A DNA stretch of 55,378 nt from Candidatus Zymogenaceae bacterium (GCA_016931225.1 JAFGFE010000011.1:1-55378); one strand, 5' to 3'. Shown: positions 33,706-43,039, numbered from the stretch's first letter. Made by a program: numbers and translations. The notes: generated by a model from the letters alone, not told the origin.

Positions 33706-35003
33706 GTTGCTCCGTATGCTTTGACGAGGGAATGATCGATGTGGTTGTTTTTCGCGATTTGGGCGAACATCTCTCCCGAGGGTTTGACGGTACGCGCCTG
33801 GGTGTCGAAATCCACATGAATCATGCCGAACCGCATGGTGTAGCCCTCGGCCCATTCAAAATTATCAAGGGTGGACCAGAAGAAATATCCCCTCACGTCA
33901 CTGTCTTCCTGAATCGCCCGTCCGACCTCGGCGATATGCTGGCCCATGTATTTGACCCGGTAGGTGTCGTCCTCGGTGGCCACGCCGTTCTCGGTGACAT
34001 ACAGAGGCTTTTCATAGCGTCTCAGCTCGCGAAGCAGTCGGTAGATGCCGTGGGGATAGTATTCCCCCTCGCCCAGGTGGGAGGTCTCCGCACCCGGCGG
34101 AACAATGGTTTCGCCGAAGAGCTGAAAGGGGCTCGAGAGGGAAAACATCACCTGGTCCCGGGCGTAGTAGTTCAGGCCGATGAAATCATACGCTCCCGCG
34201 ATGACGTCTCTGTTTTTTCGCGAGACCTTTATGAGTCCGTGGGACGCGCCGTCGTAGAGAGCGTCGAGCATGTCCCAGTTGAAGCTTTTCGCCTGCCTGT
34301 TGGCCACGGCGATATCCCGCTTGTTTTCCGGCCGGTGGGGATCGAAGACCCGAAGATGTCGGTTGAAGCCGACCTGGGCGTGGGGAATATGCTCCTTGAT
34401 TTTCCGGTAGGTCAGGGCGTGGGCCAGCAGCATGTGTGAGGCGACCCGAAAACCCTTCAGGAAGCTTTTCCGTCCCGGGGCGTGGGTGCCCAGGATATAT
34501 CCCATGTAGGCATAGATCATCGGTTCGTTTATGGGCATCCAGAAGGTGACGTCATTTCCCAGGGCCGAGGCGACAACCCCCGCGTAGGAGACGAAGCGCT
34601 CTATCGTCTCCGGGTTTGACCAGCCCCCCTTTTTCGCCAGCCACAGCGGTGTGGTGAAGTGGTGCAGGGTCACGAGCGGTTCCATCCCATTCTCGCGCAA
34701 GACCACCGTCATGTCTCGATAGTGATCCAGCGCCGCCCTGCTGAAATATCCGGGCGCCGGCTCCACCCGGCTCCATTCCACACTGAAGCGATGGGCGTTG
34801 TGATTGAGAGTTTTCAGGAGGGCGAAATCTTCAGGATAGCGTCGAAAGTGGTCGCACGCGTCACCGGAGATGGAGCCGTCGATTATCGTCCCCGGTTTTT
34901 GTTCATGCGCCCACCAGTCGTTGTTGGTATTGCCCCCTTCAACCTGATGGGATGAGGTGGCGCCGCCCCACAAAAAGCCATCCGGAAACATATATTCGGT
35001 CAT
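33699..35003 (-). CDS. Glycoside hydrolase family 1 (beta-glucosidase-like)
   Basis: A 434-residue GH1 enzyme. The signature 'FPDGFLWGGATSSHQVEG' opens it; the acid/base Glu is in 'MPINEPMIY' (usual TFNEP) and the nucleophile Glu in 'LYVTENGVA'; 'RFSVEWSRVEP' is the ligand strand. These enzymes hydrolyse beta-linked glucosides or related sugars. No signal peptide, so it acts in the cytoplasm. ATG 35003 is chosen with AGGAAG upstream; the N-terminal extension of the longer frame is not GH1. A paralogue follows at 35266-36591. Confidence 0.92.
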   Translation of the reverse strand: MTEYMFPDGFLWGGATSSHQVEGGNTNNDWWAHEQKPGTIIDGSISGDACDHFRRYPEDFALLKTLNHNAHRFSVEWSRVEPAPGYFSRAALDHYRDMTVVLRENGMEPLVTLHHFTTPLWLAKKGGWSNPETIERFVSYAGVVASALGNDVTFWMPINEPMIYAYMGYILGTHAPGRKSFLKGFRVASHMLLAHALTYRKIKEHIPHAQVGFNRHLRVFDPHRPENKRDIAVANRQAKSFNWDMLDALYDGASHGLIKVSRKNRDVIAGAYDFIGLNYYARDQVMFSLSSPFQLFGETIVPPGAETSHLGEGEYYPHGIYRLLRELRRYEKPLYVTENGVATEDDTYRVKYMGQHIAEVGRAIQEDSDVRGYFFWSTLDNFEWAEGYTMRFGMIHVDFDTQARTVKPSGEMFAQIAKNNHIDHSLVKAYGATL

Positions 35004-35207
35004 GAATGCTCTTCCTCGCTGGGTATATTCATCAGTGAAAAGATCACATCGGCTCGATACGATGTGTGCGCTCACCCGATGTGTCCCGTACGTCGTGAAA
35101 TTCGTGCGAAACGGCCTGCATGGGGGTCATTCATTATTGTAGCCCATCCAGTTTTTTATTCAAGGAAAAACAGTGATCGTGATCCTGTTGTTTCATCTCC
35201 CATCGAC

Positions 35208-35240
35208 AAAAAAAGGGGATGTGCTCGCAGACACATCCCC
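35208..35240 (-). terminator. Rho-independent terminator after the second GH1 gene
   Basis: GGGGATGTG pairs with CACATCCCC over an eight-base loop (35215-35240). Read on the minus strand it is followed by seven T residues. Confidence 0.9.
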
Positions 35241-35265
35241 GCTGTACGCCCGGGTATGGGCGTTT

Positions 35266-36591
35266 TTATTCGACGGTTACATTGTACTTTTTGCAGATCG
35301 TATCGTCCAGTGCGTTTTTCTTCGCAATATCTCCAAAGAGCTTCGCGGAATCGTTGACGGTGCGCTCGAAGGTTTCAAAGTCGACATGGATCATGCCGAA
35401 GCGCATGAGGTATCCCTCGTTCCACTCGAAGTTGTCCAGCGTCGACCAGAAGAGATACCCACGGAGATCCACGCCGTCCTGGACGGCCCGGCCCGCCTCG
35501 GCGATGTGGTTGGCCATGTATTTCACCCGGTAGGCGTCGTTGTCGGTCGACACGCCGTTTTCGGTGATGTACACCGGCTGACCGTATGATCCGAGGATCT
35601 TCAGGAGTCTCCGGATGCCGTGGGGGTAGTATTCGCCCTCGGGCTTGTCTCCGTACGCCCCCTCGTGGGATGTTTCCGCGCCCTCGGGCATAACGATTTT
35701 GCCGAAGAGGGTCCCGGGGTGAAAGATGCTGAACTTGATGCTGTCCTTGGAGTAGTAATTGAGGGAGAGAAAATCACTGCTTTCACGGACGGTCGATTTC
35801 TCCGTTGCCGGCACCTTTATGCGGCCCGTGGTCTCGCCGGTAAAGAGGGCGTTGATGATGTCCATGTTGAATACCTTATCCATTCGGGCCGCCGCCGCCC
35901 GATCCCGCTTGTTGTCCTCCCTGAGGGGATCAAAGATACGCATGTGTTTGTTGAATCCGACCTGGGCGTCGGGATATTTTTCCTTGATAATCCGGTACGC
36001 CCGGCCGTGTGCCACCAGCATGTGGGTCATGACGTTGAATCCGGCCAGCGGTTTTTTCATTCCCGGGGCGTAGCTGCCGTCCATGAACGACAGGAATGTA
36101 TAGACCACAGGCTCATTTATGGGCATCCAGAAGGTGACGATATCCCCCAGGGCGTCCACCATGACGCGTGTGAATTTTTCGAATCGCTCGATCGAGTCCG
36201 GATTGAGCCATCCCCCGGTACGGGCAAGCCAGATCGGTGTGGTGAAATGATGCAGGGTCACAAACGGCTCCATGCCGTTTTCCCTGATGCTTTCGGCCAC
36301 CTGGCGGTAATGGTTTACCTCCACCTTGGAGATGTAGTCCCGGGCGGGCTCCACACGGCTCCATTCCACACTGAAGCGATGGGCGTTGTGATTGAGGGTT
36401 TTGAGGAGGGCGAAATCCTCGCGGAAGCGGGAGTAGTGATCGCAGGCGTCCCCGGAGACGGTTCCGTCGGTTATTTTCCCGTAAAGCTGCTCGAAGACGA
36501 ACCAGTCGTTGTTGGTATTTCGCCCTTCGACCTGGTGTGATGATGTGGCCCCGCCCCAGTAGAAACCGGCGGGAAAAGTAATCGGCTTCAT
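35266..36591 (-). CDS. Glycoside hydrolase family 1 (paralogue)
   Basis: A 441-residue GH1 enzyme, similar in sequence and order to the one downstream: 'FPAGFYWGGATSSHQVEG', 'RFSVEWSRVEPA', 'WMPINEPVVYTF' with the acid/base Glu, and 'VYITENGVS' with the nucleophile. The two genes are tandem duplicates that have diverged, which suggests separate substrates. Cytoplasmic. A strong terminator lies between it and the next gene (35215-35240), so the copies are separate transcripts. No sugar transporter is nearby. ATG 36591 is the start; the longer frame is not conserved. Confidence 0.92.
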   Translation of the reverse strand: MKPITFPAGFYWGGATSSHQVEGRNTNNDWFVFEQLYGKITDGTVSGDACDHYSRFREDFALLKTLNHNAHRFSVEWSRVEPARDYISKVEVNHYRQVAESIRENGMEPFVTLHHFTTPIWLARTGGWLNPDSIERFEKFTRVMVDALGDIVTFWMPINEPVVYTFLSFMDGSYAPGMKKPLAGFNVMTHMLVAHGRAYRIIKEKYPDAQVGFNKHMRIFDPLREDNKRDRAAAARMDKVFNMDIINALFTGETTGRIKVPATEKSTVRESSDFLSLNYYSKDSIKFSIFHPGTLFGKIVMPEGAETSHEGAYGDKPEGEYYPHGIRRLLKILGSYGQPVYITENGVSTDNDAYRVKYMANHIAEAGRAVQDGVDLRGYLFWSTLDNFEWNEGYLMRFGMIHVDFETFERTVNDSAKLFGDIAKKNALDDTICKKYNVTVE

Positions 36592-36745
36592 GATACGCCC
36601 CTTCTTTCCTGGTTGGTTGCCGTCTCTTTTTTTAATTCGTCTCGTGTATGATGTATCGATATTCACCTGTAGTAAGACAATAGTATTGCAAAAAAAAGGC
36701 CCGGCCACAAGAAAAATGGGACGTTGGCACCCAAACAAAAATGTT

Positions 36746-36774
36746 TTGGCGCATGATTTGTATTATGCTATCTT
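36746..36774 (+). promoter_or_regulatory. Candidate promoter of the TPR-CHAT gene
   Basis: TTGGCG (36746-36751), 17 bases, TATCTT (36769-36774); a modest match to sigma70. Confidence 0.35.
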
Positions 36775-36821
36775 TTCATCAACAGAGAATAATGTGAATC
36801 GATAAAAAAGGGGAGGAATAC

Positions 36822-39800
36822 ATGGTCGGTGGATATCGAGTCTCGGTGCTGGCGGCGGTGTGTGTCGTAATGCTTACCGGATTTGCCAAAGGCGAAGAAG
36901 CAGACGCCGCCGGCGCGCTTGAAAGGGGTCATGCATATATGGATCGGGGAGAGACGGCCGAAGCCCTGGTGGAGTACGATCGAGCGGTGGAGCTGTCCCG
37001 ACAGGCCGGGGATACGGACTCTCTTGTAACTTCCCTGAACTGGGCGGGGTTGGCCGCGTTCGGACTGCGTGAGTTCGACACAGCCGTGGAGTATTACCTC
37101 GAGGTCGTGGTGATCGAACAGGAGACGGGAGACCGAATCGGCGTGGGAAATGCGCTGGAGTTTATCGGGAAGGCATACATTTTTCTCGAAGAATACGACA
37201 CCGCCGGCGCATATCTTGCCGAAGCCATGAACATCGCCGTGGAAACCGGGGATGATTCGTTGAGGTGCGATGTGCTTTCGAATATGGGACTGCTGGCCGG
37301 TTGGGCCGGCGACTATGTCGGGGCCGAGTCGTATTATAGGGAAGCCCTGGATACGGCCCTGGCACAGAAGGACGATGCCGCTGTCTATTTCGTACGGTCC
37401 GATCTCGGCTTTCTGGAGATGCGCCGGGGCGATTACGAAAAAGCGGTCGAACACTTCTCCGGCGCGGTTGACGTTGCCCATCGGATCGGGAATACGGACT
37501 TGGTTCGGGACGGCCTGGAAAACCTCGCGTACGCCGAGAAGCGGGCGGGGTTCTATGACGAGGCCATTGAGCACTTCACGGAAATCCTCCATGCCGAAGA
37601 TGCGCTGGAATATATTGATGCGGATCTTGATCTGGAAATGGACATCGCCGAAACGCTTCGGGATGCGGGGCGATATGAAGAGGCGCTCTCCAGCTATGAG
37701 GCGATACGGGTGAAATACCGGGAGCGGGGAGACATCCCGGGCGAGATCGACGCCCTCGGTGGGGCGGCGTGGGCCCTGGAGAGTCTGAATCGTTTTGAGG
37801 AGGAGCTTGCCCTCCTGGAAGACGCCCGCGGGCTGGCCCAAAGTATAGGGGATCTCGAAACCGAGGGGACGCTTCTCGTTCGGCTCGGTATGATACTGGC
37901 TGTCCTTGGAAAACAGGGGGAGGCTCTCGCCGTTCTTGAAGACGCCCGTGAAGTGAACCGGAAGGCGGGGATACGGGCCATGGAAGCGCAGTCCCTTGTG
38001 GGATTGGCCACCGTCACCCTCGATGATCCGGACCGATCTCTGGAATATGCCGAGGAGTCGCTGGAAATCTACCGGGAGCTCGAAGACCGGGTGGGGGAGG
38101 GGATTATTTTGGGAATAATCGCCACGGCATACTACAATCAGGGGAAAAGCCTCAAGGCGGCGCTCTATTACAAGAAAGTACTCAGGATCGCTGAAGAGGT
38201 GGGAAGCGATTTTCCCCTGGCGGTGGACCCGCTGATAACCGGCATGCTGCTGGTGGGAGCCGGTGAATATAAACATGCCGTTGGGTATCTGGAACAGTCC
38301 CTTTCCGCCGGTATGGAAAACAACGATGTTAACACGATCGGCTATTCGGCGGCGTACCTCGGATTTTCGTATAAAAACCTGAAAGACTATGAACAGGGAG
38401 TGACATATTACGAGATCGCCATCGACGCCCTTGAGTCCGTCAGAGGAACCATCCAGACCGAGGAGCTTCGCACATCCTACATGTCCGGGAAAATGCAGGT
38501 CTATGAGGATATCATAACGATGCTTATCGAATTGGGACGGTATGATGAGGCGTTTGAATTTATGGAGCGCTCCCGATCCCGCTCGTTCCTTGACATGCTG
38601 GCGTCTCGGACCATCACGGTGGCGGATGAAGCGGGCAGTGAATACCTCAGACGGGAGCGGGAGCTCCGGCGACTCCTCAAAGATGCGACACTCATGCCGT
38701 CCGCCGGTGGCGACGCACAGCCGATTAAAGAGACACGGGAGGCGCACGACGCCCTCGATCGGTCGCTTGACATCCAGAAGGAGTATCTGCGTCTCATCGA
38801 AACAATAAAGTCAACAGACCCGAGGCTGGCATCCCTGGTGACGGTCGTTCCCCCCTCTCTGGAAGCGGTCCGGGAGAGCCTCGGAGACGACGTCTGCCTG
38901 ATTGAATATTTCATCTCCGATGAAAGCTTCACGGCCACAGGAGAAAGCAATCTCTTCGTCTTTGTGGTCACTCCCCGCCGCATCGATGTGCTCACCATCG
39001 ATACAAATCGTGATTTCCTGGAGGACGCGGTCTCCCGTCTGAGGGATGCCGTTCGATACCTTGACGACGAGGCCTTTCTCTCACTGTCGGTGCAATTGTA
39101 CGCACTCATCCTGGAGCCGGCCCTGGAGGGGGTCGATGCGGAAACCCTCATTATCATTCCCCACGGGCCGCTTCATTATCTGCCATTCGCCGCCCTCTCC
39201 GACGGTGAGAGCTTTCTCATCGACCGGTACGATGTGGTGGTAAACCCCAGCGCCGGCGTCATGGAGTATATCGGCGAAAAAAGAACGGATGATCCCGGGG
39301 AAAAAATCATCGCCTTTGGAAATCCGGAAACGCCCCACAGTCCCCTGCCGTTTGCGGAGGATGAGGTGACCAAAATCGCCGCCATCATGGAGCCGGAGGC
39401 CGATGTGTCGGTATATCTCGGGTCGGAGGCAACGGAAAAAAGAGGGAAGAGCCTCTTTCGCGAGTATGACCTGGTACACCTTGCCTGCCATGCCTCGTTC
39501 GATGAAACCGATCCCCTGGATTCCGCCCTATACCTGACGGCGGGAGGGGGCGAGGACGGTCGGCTGACGGTGGCGGAGCTGTTCGCCCTGGAACTGGACG
39601 AGACGATGCTTGTGGTGCTCTCGGCCTGCGAGACCGGACTTTCCCGGGTGACCGGGGGGGACGAGCTGGTCGGCCTGACCCGGGGTTTCCTGTATGCCGG
39701 AACGCCGTCGATGGTGGTGACGCTGTGGGAGGTGGCGGACGACTCCACGGCCTCTGTCATGACCCGTTTCTATGAAAACCTGAAGGAAGGACAGACCCCG

Positions 39801-39902
39801 TCTTCTGCCCTGAACGAGGCCCAGCGGTGGGCGAAATCGAGCACCGATTATAAGAGCCCCTTTTTCTGGGCGCCCTTTGTGCTGGTGGGAAGTTGGGAAT
39901 GA
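36822..39902 (+). CDS. Exported TPR-CHAT protease
   Basis: A 1026-residue protein with a signal peptide (residues 1-24, ending GFAKG), about ten tetratricopeptide repeats (residues about 30-560) and a C-terminal CHAT (caspase-like) domain from about residue 690. The catalytic His is His890 in 'LVHLACHASFDETDPLDS' and the catalytic Cys is Cys936 in 'VVLSACETGLSRV'; both are intact. CHAT proteases are usually cytoplasmic; here the N-terminus looks exported, so the target and activator would be periplasmic or extracellular. No gene for a target lies next to it. Start by AGGGGAGGAA upstream of ATG 36822. Confidence 0.9.
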   Translation: MVGGYRVSVLAAVCVVMLTGFAKGEEADAAGALERGHAYMDRGETAEALVEYDRAVELSRQAGDTDSLVTSLNWAGLAAFGLREFDTAVEYYLEVVVIEQETGDRIGVGNALEFIGKAYIFLEEYDTAGAYLAEAMNIAVETGDDSLRCDVLSNMGLLAGWAGDYVGAESYYREALDTALAQKDDAAVYFVRSDLGFLEMRRGDYEKAVEHFSGAVDVAHRIGNTDLVRDGLENLAYAEKRAGFYDEAIEHFTEILHAEDALEYIDADLDLEMDIAETLRDAGRYEEALSSYEAIRVKYRERGDIPGEIDALGGAAWALESLNRFEEELALLEDARGLAQSIGDLETEGTLLVRLGMILAVLGKQGEALAVLEDAREVNRKAGIRAMEAQSLVGLATVTLDDPDRSLEYAEESLEIYRELEDRVGEGIILGIIATAYYNQGKSLKAALYYKKVLRIAEEVGSDFPLAVDPLITGMLLVGAGEYKHAVGYLEQSLSAGMENNDVNTIGYSAAYLGFSYKNLKDYEQGVTYYEIAIDALESVRGTIQTEELRTSYMSGKMQVYEDIITMLIELGRYDEAFEFMERSRSRSFLDMLASRTITVADEAGSEYLRRERELRRLLKDATLMPSAGGDAQPIKETREAHDALDRSLDIQKEYLRLIETIKSTDPRLASLVTVVPPSLEAVRESLGDDVCLIEYFISDESFTATGESNLFVFVVTPRRIDVLTIDTNRDFLEDAVSRLRDAVRYLDDEAFLSLSVQLYALILEPALEGVDAETLIIIPHGPLHYLPFAALSDGESFLIDRYDVVVNPSAGVMEYIGEKRTDDPGEKIIAFGNPETPHSPLPFAEDEVTKIAAIMEPEADVSVYLGSEATEKRGKSLFREYDLVHLACHASFDETDPLDSALYLTAGGGEDGRLTVAELFALELDETMLVVLSACETGLSRVTGGDELVGLTRGFLYAGTPSMVVTLWEVADDSTASVMTRFYENLKEGQTPSSALNEAQRWAKSSTDYKSPFFWAPFVLVGSWE

Positions 39903-39986
39903 TGGGGAAACTCCGGCGGAACATCAATCTCCGTGGTGTAGACATGTCTTGCATCATACATTCCACATCGGTTCCGTCATAATGAA

Positions 39987-40012
39987 GAACGCCCCGTATC
40001 GCGGGGCGTTCC
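39987..40012. terminator. Strong hairpin between convergent genes
   Basis: GAACGCCCCG pairs with CGGGGCGTTC around a five-base loop, between the ends of the convergent TPR-CHAT and aldolase-like genes. No T-run on the plus side. Confidence 0.6.
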
Positions 40013-40074
40013 CTGTCGGACGTTATAGATGTATGGTGTGTCGAAATCCCGCAGTAAAGCCCGACGGACGGTGA

Positions 40075-40929
40075 TTATTCCCAGCTTCCGCGAAAGAGGC
40101 GTATCATCTCAACGACGATTCTGGTGATGTCTTTTCGGGCCGAAGCGGTAATTTCATAGGAAAGTGTGGTCTTGGGCGCCTTCTCCATGGCCTCCTTGAT
40201 GTTCTTCAGGTAGGTGGTGCGCATGGCGGTGGAGATGTTGATTTTTACGGCGCCGTTCTCGATGAGAGAACGATAGTCCCGGTCGGACAGCCCCGATGCC
40301 CCGTGAATGGTCATGCCGATGGAAAGAGAGTCCTTCAGGGTCTTGAGCAGATTGAAGTTAAGATTCGGCTTATTGATGTATGAACCGTATACGTTGCCGA
40401 AGGACGGCACAAAGATATCTATATCCGTTTCCTTCACAAAGGTCTTGGCCTCTTCCGGATCGGTAAAGGTTTGGGTGACCTTTTTCTCAAGGTCTTCACG
40501 TCCCCCCAGTATCCCCAGTTTTCCCTCCACAGCCGCATTGTATACCTCCGCAATCTCGACCGCCTGTCGGGTCAGTTCGATGTTGTCCTTGAAATCGAGA
40601 AACGATCCATCGATCATCACCGAGGTAAAGCCGGAGTCCAGGGCGGTGCGAATCTGGTCCAGGTTTTCGGCCATGTTCAGATGAAGCACCACCTTGGCCT
40701 CGCGATCCTGGGCCAGGGAGGCGATGGAGCGGCCGAAGGCGCGGATGTCGTACAGTTCCGAAAGCGGCCGAGCCCCGCCCTGGATGATGACCGGGAAGTT
40801 CAGCTCCTCGGCGGCGTCCAGTATGGACATGATGAAGTCCGGGTTTCCCGCATTGGTGTCGAAGGCGCCCAGTGCGAACCCGTTTTCCCGTGCGTCTTGG
40901 TACTGGTCGATAGCGTCGATAAGGGGCAT
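40075..40929 (-). CDS. Class II aldolase (FbaA/GatY family) homologue lacking catalytic residues
   Basis: A 284-residue protein with the full class II fructose/tagatose-bisphosphate aldolase outline: 'GAFDTNAGNPDFI', 'LHLNMAENLDQI', 'SVMIDGSFLDFKDNI', 'GKLGILGGRED', 'FVPSFGNVYGSY', 'IHGASGLSDRD' and 'AVKINISTAMR'. Compared with the canonical motifs LHLDHG, VEAELG, GTxHGxY and HGxSG, Asp85 is Asn, the zinc His86 is Met, Glu137 is Lys and the zinc His181 is Tyr; only His209 of the three zinc ligands remains. Fold and phosphate-binding loops are kept. It cannot be an ordinary zinc aldolase, and may be a sugar-phosphate binding or regulatory protein. The dyad at 40989-41006 lies 60 bases upstream. 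Confidence 0.85.
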   Translation of the reverse strand: MPLIDAIDQYQDARENGFALGAFDTNAGNPDFIMSILDAAEELNFPVIIQGGARPLSELYDIRAFGRSIASLAQDREAKVVLHLNMAENLDQIRTALDSGFTSVMIDGSFLDFKDNIELTRQAVEIAEVYNAAVEGKLGILGGREDLEKKVTQTFTDPEEAKTFVKETDIDIFVPSFGNVYGSYINKPNLNFNLLKTLKDSLSIGMTIHGASGLSDRDYRSLIENGAVKINISTAMRTTYLKNIKEAMEKAPKTTLSYEITASARKDITRIVVEMIRLFRGSWE

Positions 40930-40988
40930 ACATGACTCCTCTTATGTATAAAAAAGGTTGGGAATGATACGAAAAGCATACATGAAAA

Positions 40989-41006
40989 ATGCAGGACATC
41001 CTGCAT
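40989..41006. promoter_or_regulatory. Perfect palindrome, candidate operator
   Basis: ATGCAGGA-CA-TCCTGCAT, 8-bp arms, 60 bases upstream of the aldolase-like start and 180 upstream of the CBS gene. Divergent intergenic region; the binder is unknown. Confidence 0.45.
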
Positions 41007-41185
41007 GGAAGTGTCAGGGTATTGTTATCATAGGATAAAATATTTGTCAATTACTTCAAGTCCGCCCGTTTCCTGTTGATTTTTCTCGCAAAATGCGGTA
41101 TGTAAAATAGGTTGGATATTTAATTCGCCAAAAGCGCACCGGAGAGGAAAAACGGCGTATTTTTGTGTTTACGTGAGGGTGATGT

Positions 41186-41599
41186 ATGAAAAATTTCGTA
41201 CTCTTGTACGTCAAGGATGCCATGACCACCGATCTTATCACGGTTTCTCCTACTACCAAACTCAAGGGGGTCGAGGGGCTGTTTGACACCTATGATTACA
41301 ATTTCATCCCTGTTATGGAAGAGGGACGCATGGTCGGGATCGTTTCAAAGCTTGATATACTCAAGCACTTCGTGTTTACTCCCCAATCGATGATCCCCCA
41401 TTATGACCGGCTCCTGGAGGACGAGGTGCGCCTCGTTATGAACAAGGGCGTGCTGACCGTATCCACCGATACTCCCCTCACCAGAGTGCTTGAGCTGATG
41501 GTGGAGACGAAGCTCAGAAGTTTCCCGGTGGTGGACAGTGAGATGAACCTTCTTGGAATCATCTCTCGAGACGACATTCTGAGACAATTACGGGAATGA
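41186..41599 (+). CDS. CBS-domain pair protein
   Basis: A 137-residue protein of two CBS units: 'VKDAMTTDLITVSPTTKLKG' with 'YDYNFIPVMEEGRMVGIVSK' and 'MNKGVLTVSTDTPLTRVLEL' with 'SFPVVDSEMNLLGIISRDD'. Such stand-alone pairs bind adenosine nucleotides and report energy state to partners. No enzyme or transporter domain is fused. Upstream region shows a weak TTGATT/TATGTA pair (41076-41104). Confidence 0.9.
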   Translation: MKNFVLLYVKDAMTTDLITVSPTTKLKGVEGLFDTYDYNFIPVMEEGRMVGIVSKLDILKHFVFTPQSMIPHYDRLLEDEVRLVMNKGVLTVSTDTPLTRVLELMVETKLRSFPVVDSEMNLLGIISRDDILRQLRE

Positions 41600-41857
41600 T
41601 GACGGGTCGGATGTGCGAGGGAAATACGCGCCTTTCAAGTGTATCAAATCCGATAAAAAAATGATCCAAAAAAGCCATATGTGAGTTCGATGAGACACAC
41701 CCGATAATCATCGGCGTATCACATAAAATGGAAATATGTATCCTCCTTCATGTTGGTTCAATTTTAATATGTAATATTCAATATGTTGCAAGTCGTGCTG
41801 GTTGGAGATGACCGGAACATGACATCACGTCATATGAACATGCAGGAGGTATCTGTT

Positions 41858-42745
41858 ATGACTCATGCAGTGCGTTGGGATACGAAAAATGGGACCATAC
41901 TTCTGGATGGAAACGGACAACAAGAACGGGTGATACTGCTTCGCCGGGGGTTTTGGGATGGATTCCTGCCCGAAATCGTGGGCATCCTGGGTGAAGACGG
42001 TATGTCGATAATGATGAGAAACCTTGTGGAGCGTGTGGGACTGAACGGTGAGTTCGGCGACAAGCTGAGTTTCCGTACATTGATACAGGTGTTCGACAAG
42101 CGAATCCTGCCGGTGGACAAGGCAAGCAGCGTTATACATGAGACCGTCACCTGGGATAAGGACGATCGTGAAATCACCGTTTTCGGCGATACCGTCTGGA
42201 TTCTCCAGGATATCTTCACCATTCAGAGGTTCAAGGATGTTCTGGTGGACGTGCTCGACGAAAACGGAGCCAACGCCATTATCAGGTCCGTCAGCAGAAA
42301 AGGCGGCCTGGTGGTGGGAGAAACGGCCCTGAAAAACTACGGCTGGAAGAACATCGATGACGCCTTGGCATCCCAGAACGAAAAGGTGTTTGCCTATACG
42401 TTCAGTGTTGCGGGGTGGTGTCGGGCCCGTTCGGCTTACGCAAAAGGACCGGACGGCGAGCAGATGCTGGTGGCGGTGTGTGACAACACCTACGAATCCG
42501 AAGGCGTTACCGCGAAGAAGCCGTCGTGTCGCATCCTGGCAAGTTACATGGAGGGATTCTACAAGGGGGTGCTCTCCCGACTGGGGGACAAGGCGGTGGA
42601 GTGCCGGGAGGTGACCTGTCGCGCAACCGGAGCCGATCACTGCACGTTCGCCTTCAAAATGAAGGATGCCAAGGCCGCCCCGCTGGAGTGGGACGGTTTG
42701 GCCGGTGAGTGGCAGGCCCTGGAAGCCCAGCTTCTCGGGCAGTAA
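41858..42745 (+). CDS. V4R-domain protein (heme/hydrocarbon-binding type)
   Basis: About 295 residues. Two similar N-terminal repeats (about 1-70 and 75-150, each ending 'FxDGFLPEIVxILGE.G' or 'FKDVLVDVLDENGAN') are followed by a C-terminal 4-vinyl reductase domain (V4R): residues about 160-290 end with 'ECREVTCRATGADHCTFAF', which has the Cys/His triad of the family. V4R domains bind metals and small organic ligands; some are part of bacteriochlorophyll synthesis or of sensors. No kinase or output domain is fused. ATG 41858 is chosen because AGGAGGT lies seven bases upstream. Confidence 0.8.
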   Translation: MTHAVRWDTKNGTILLDGNGQQERVILLRRGFWDGFLPEIVGILGEDGMSIMMRNLVERVGLNGEFGDKLSFRTLIQVFDKRILPVDKASSVIHETVTWDKDDREITVFGDTVWILQDIFTIQRFKDVLVDVLDENGANAIIRSVSRKGGLVVGETALKNYGWKNIDDALASQNEKVFAYTFSVAGWCRARSAYAKGPDGEQMLVAVCDNTYESEGVTAKKPSCRILASYMEGFYKGVLSRLGDKAVECREVTCRATGADHCTFAFKMKDAKAAPLEWDGLAGEWQALEAQLLGQ

Positions 42746-42787
42746 ATAGTATACGAGCCGGCGTTTCGCCTTGGACGTATCATGCTG

Positions 42788-42818
42788 AAAAGCGGGGGAC
42801 AGCATCCTCCGCTTTTTT
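42788..42818 (+). terminator. Rho-independent terminator after the V4R gene
   Basis: AAAGCGGGGGA with TCCTCCGCTTT (one mismatch) over a short loop, followed by a T-run. Confidence 0.85.
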
Positions 42819-43039
42819 GGTATCCATCCCGCCGGGTGACGGACGTGTTGTGGATCGTTATATAGGTTCGATATGCCGTATTTCCTTAATTCCTCTTGCA
42901 ATCCACGCGATAAAAACTATAGCTCCATTCATCAACATCAAAACGAGTGTATGAAAATCCTTCATTTTGTGTTTTTGAACGACGGTATTTTTTTCTTGAC
43001 ATCTCACCGGGAACACCATATAAACAGCCGGTGAAAGAC

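Noticed and set aside
36768-38747. Long minus-strand frame opposite the TPR-CHAT gene
   Set aside because: It is antisense to a clear coding gene with intact domains and has no family match.
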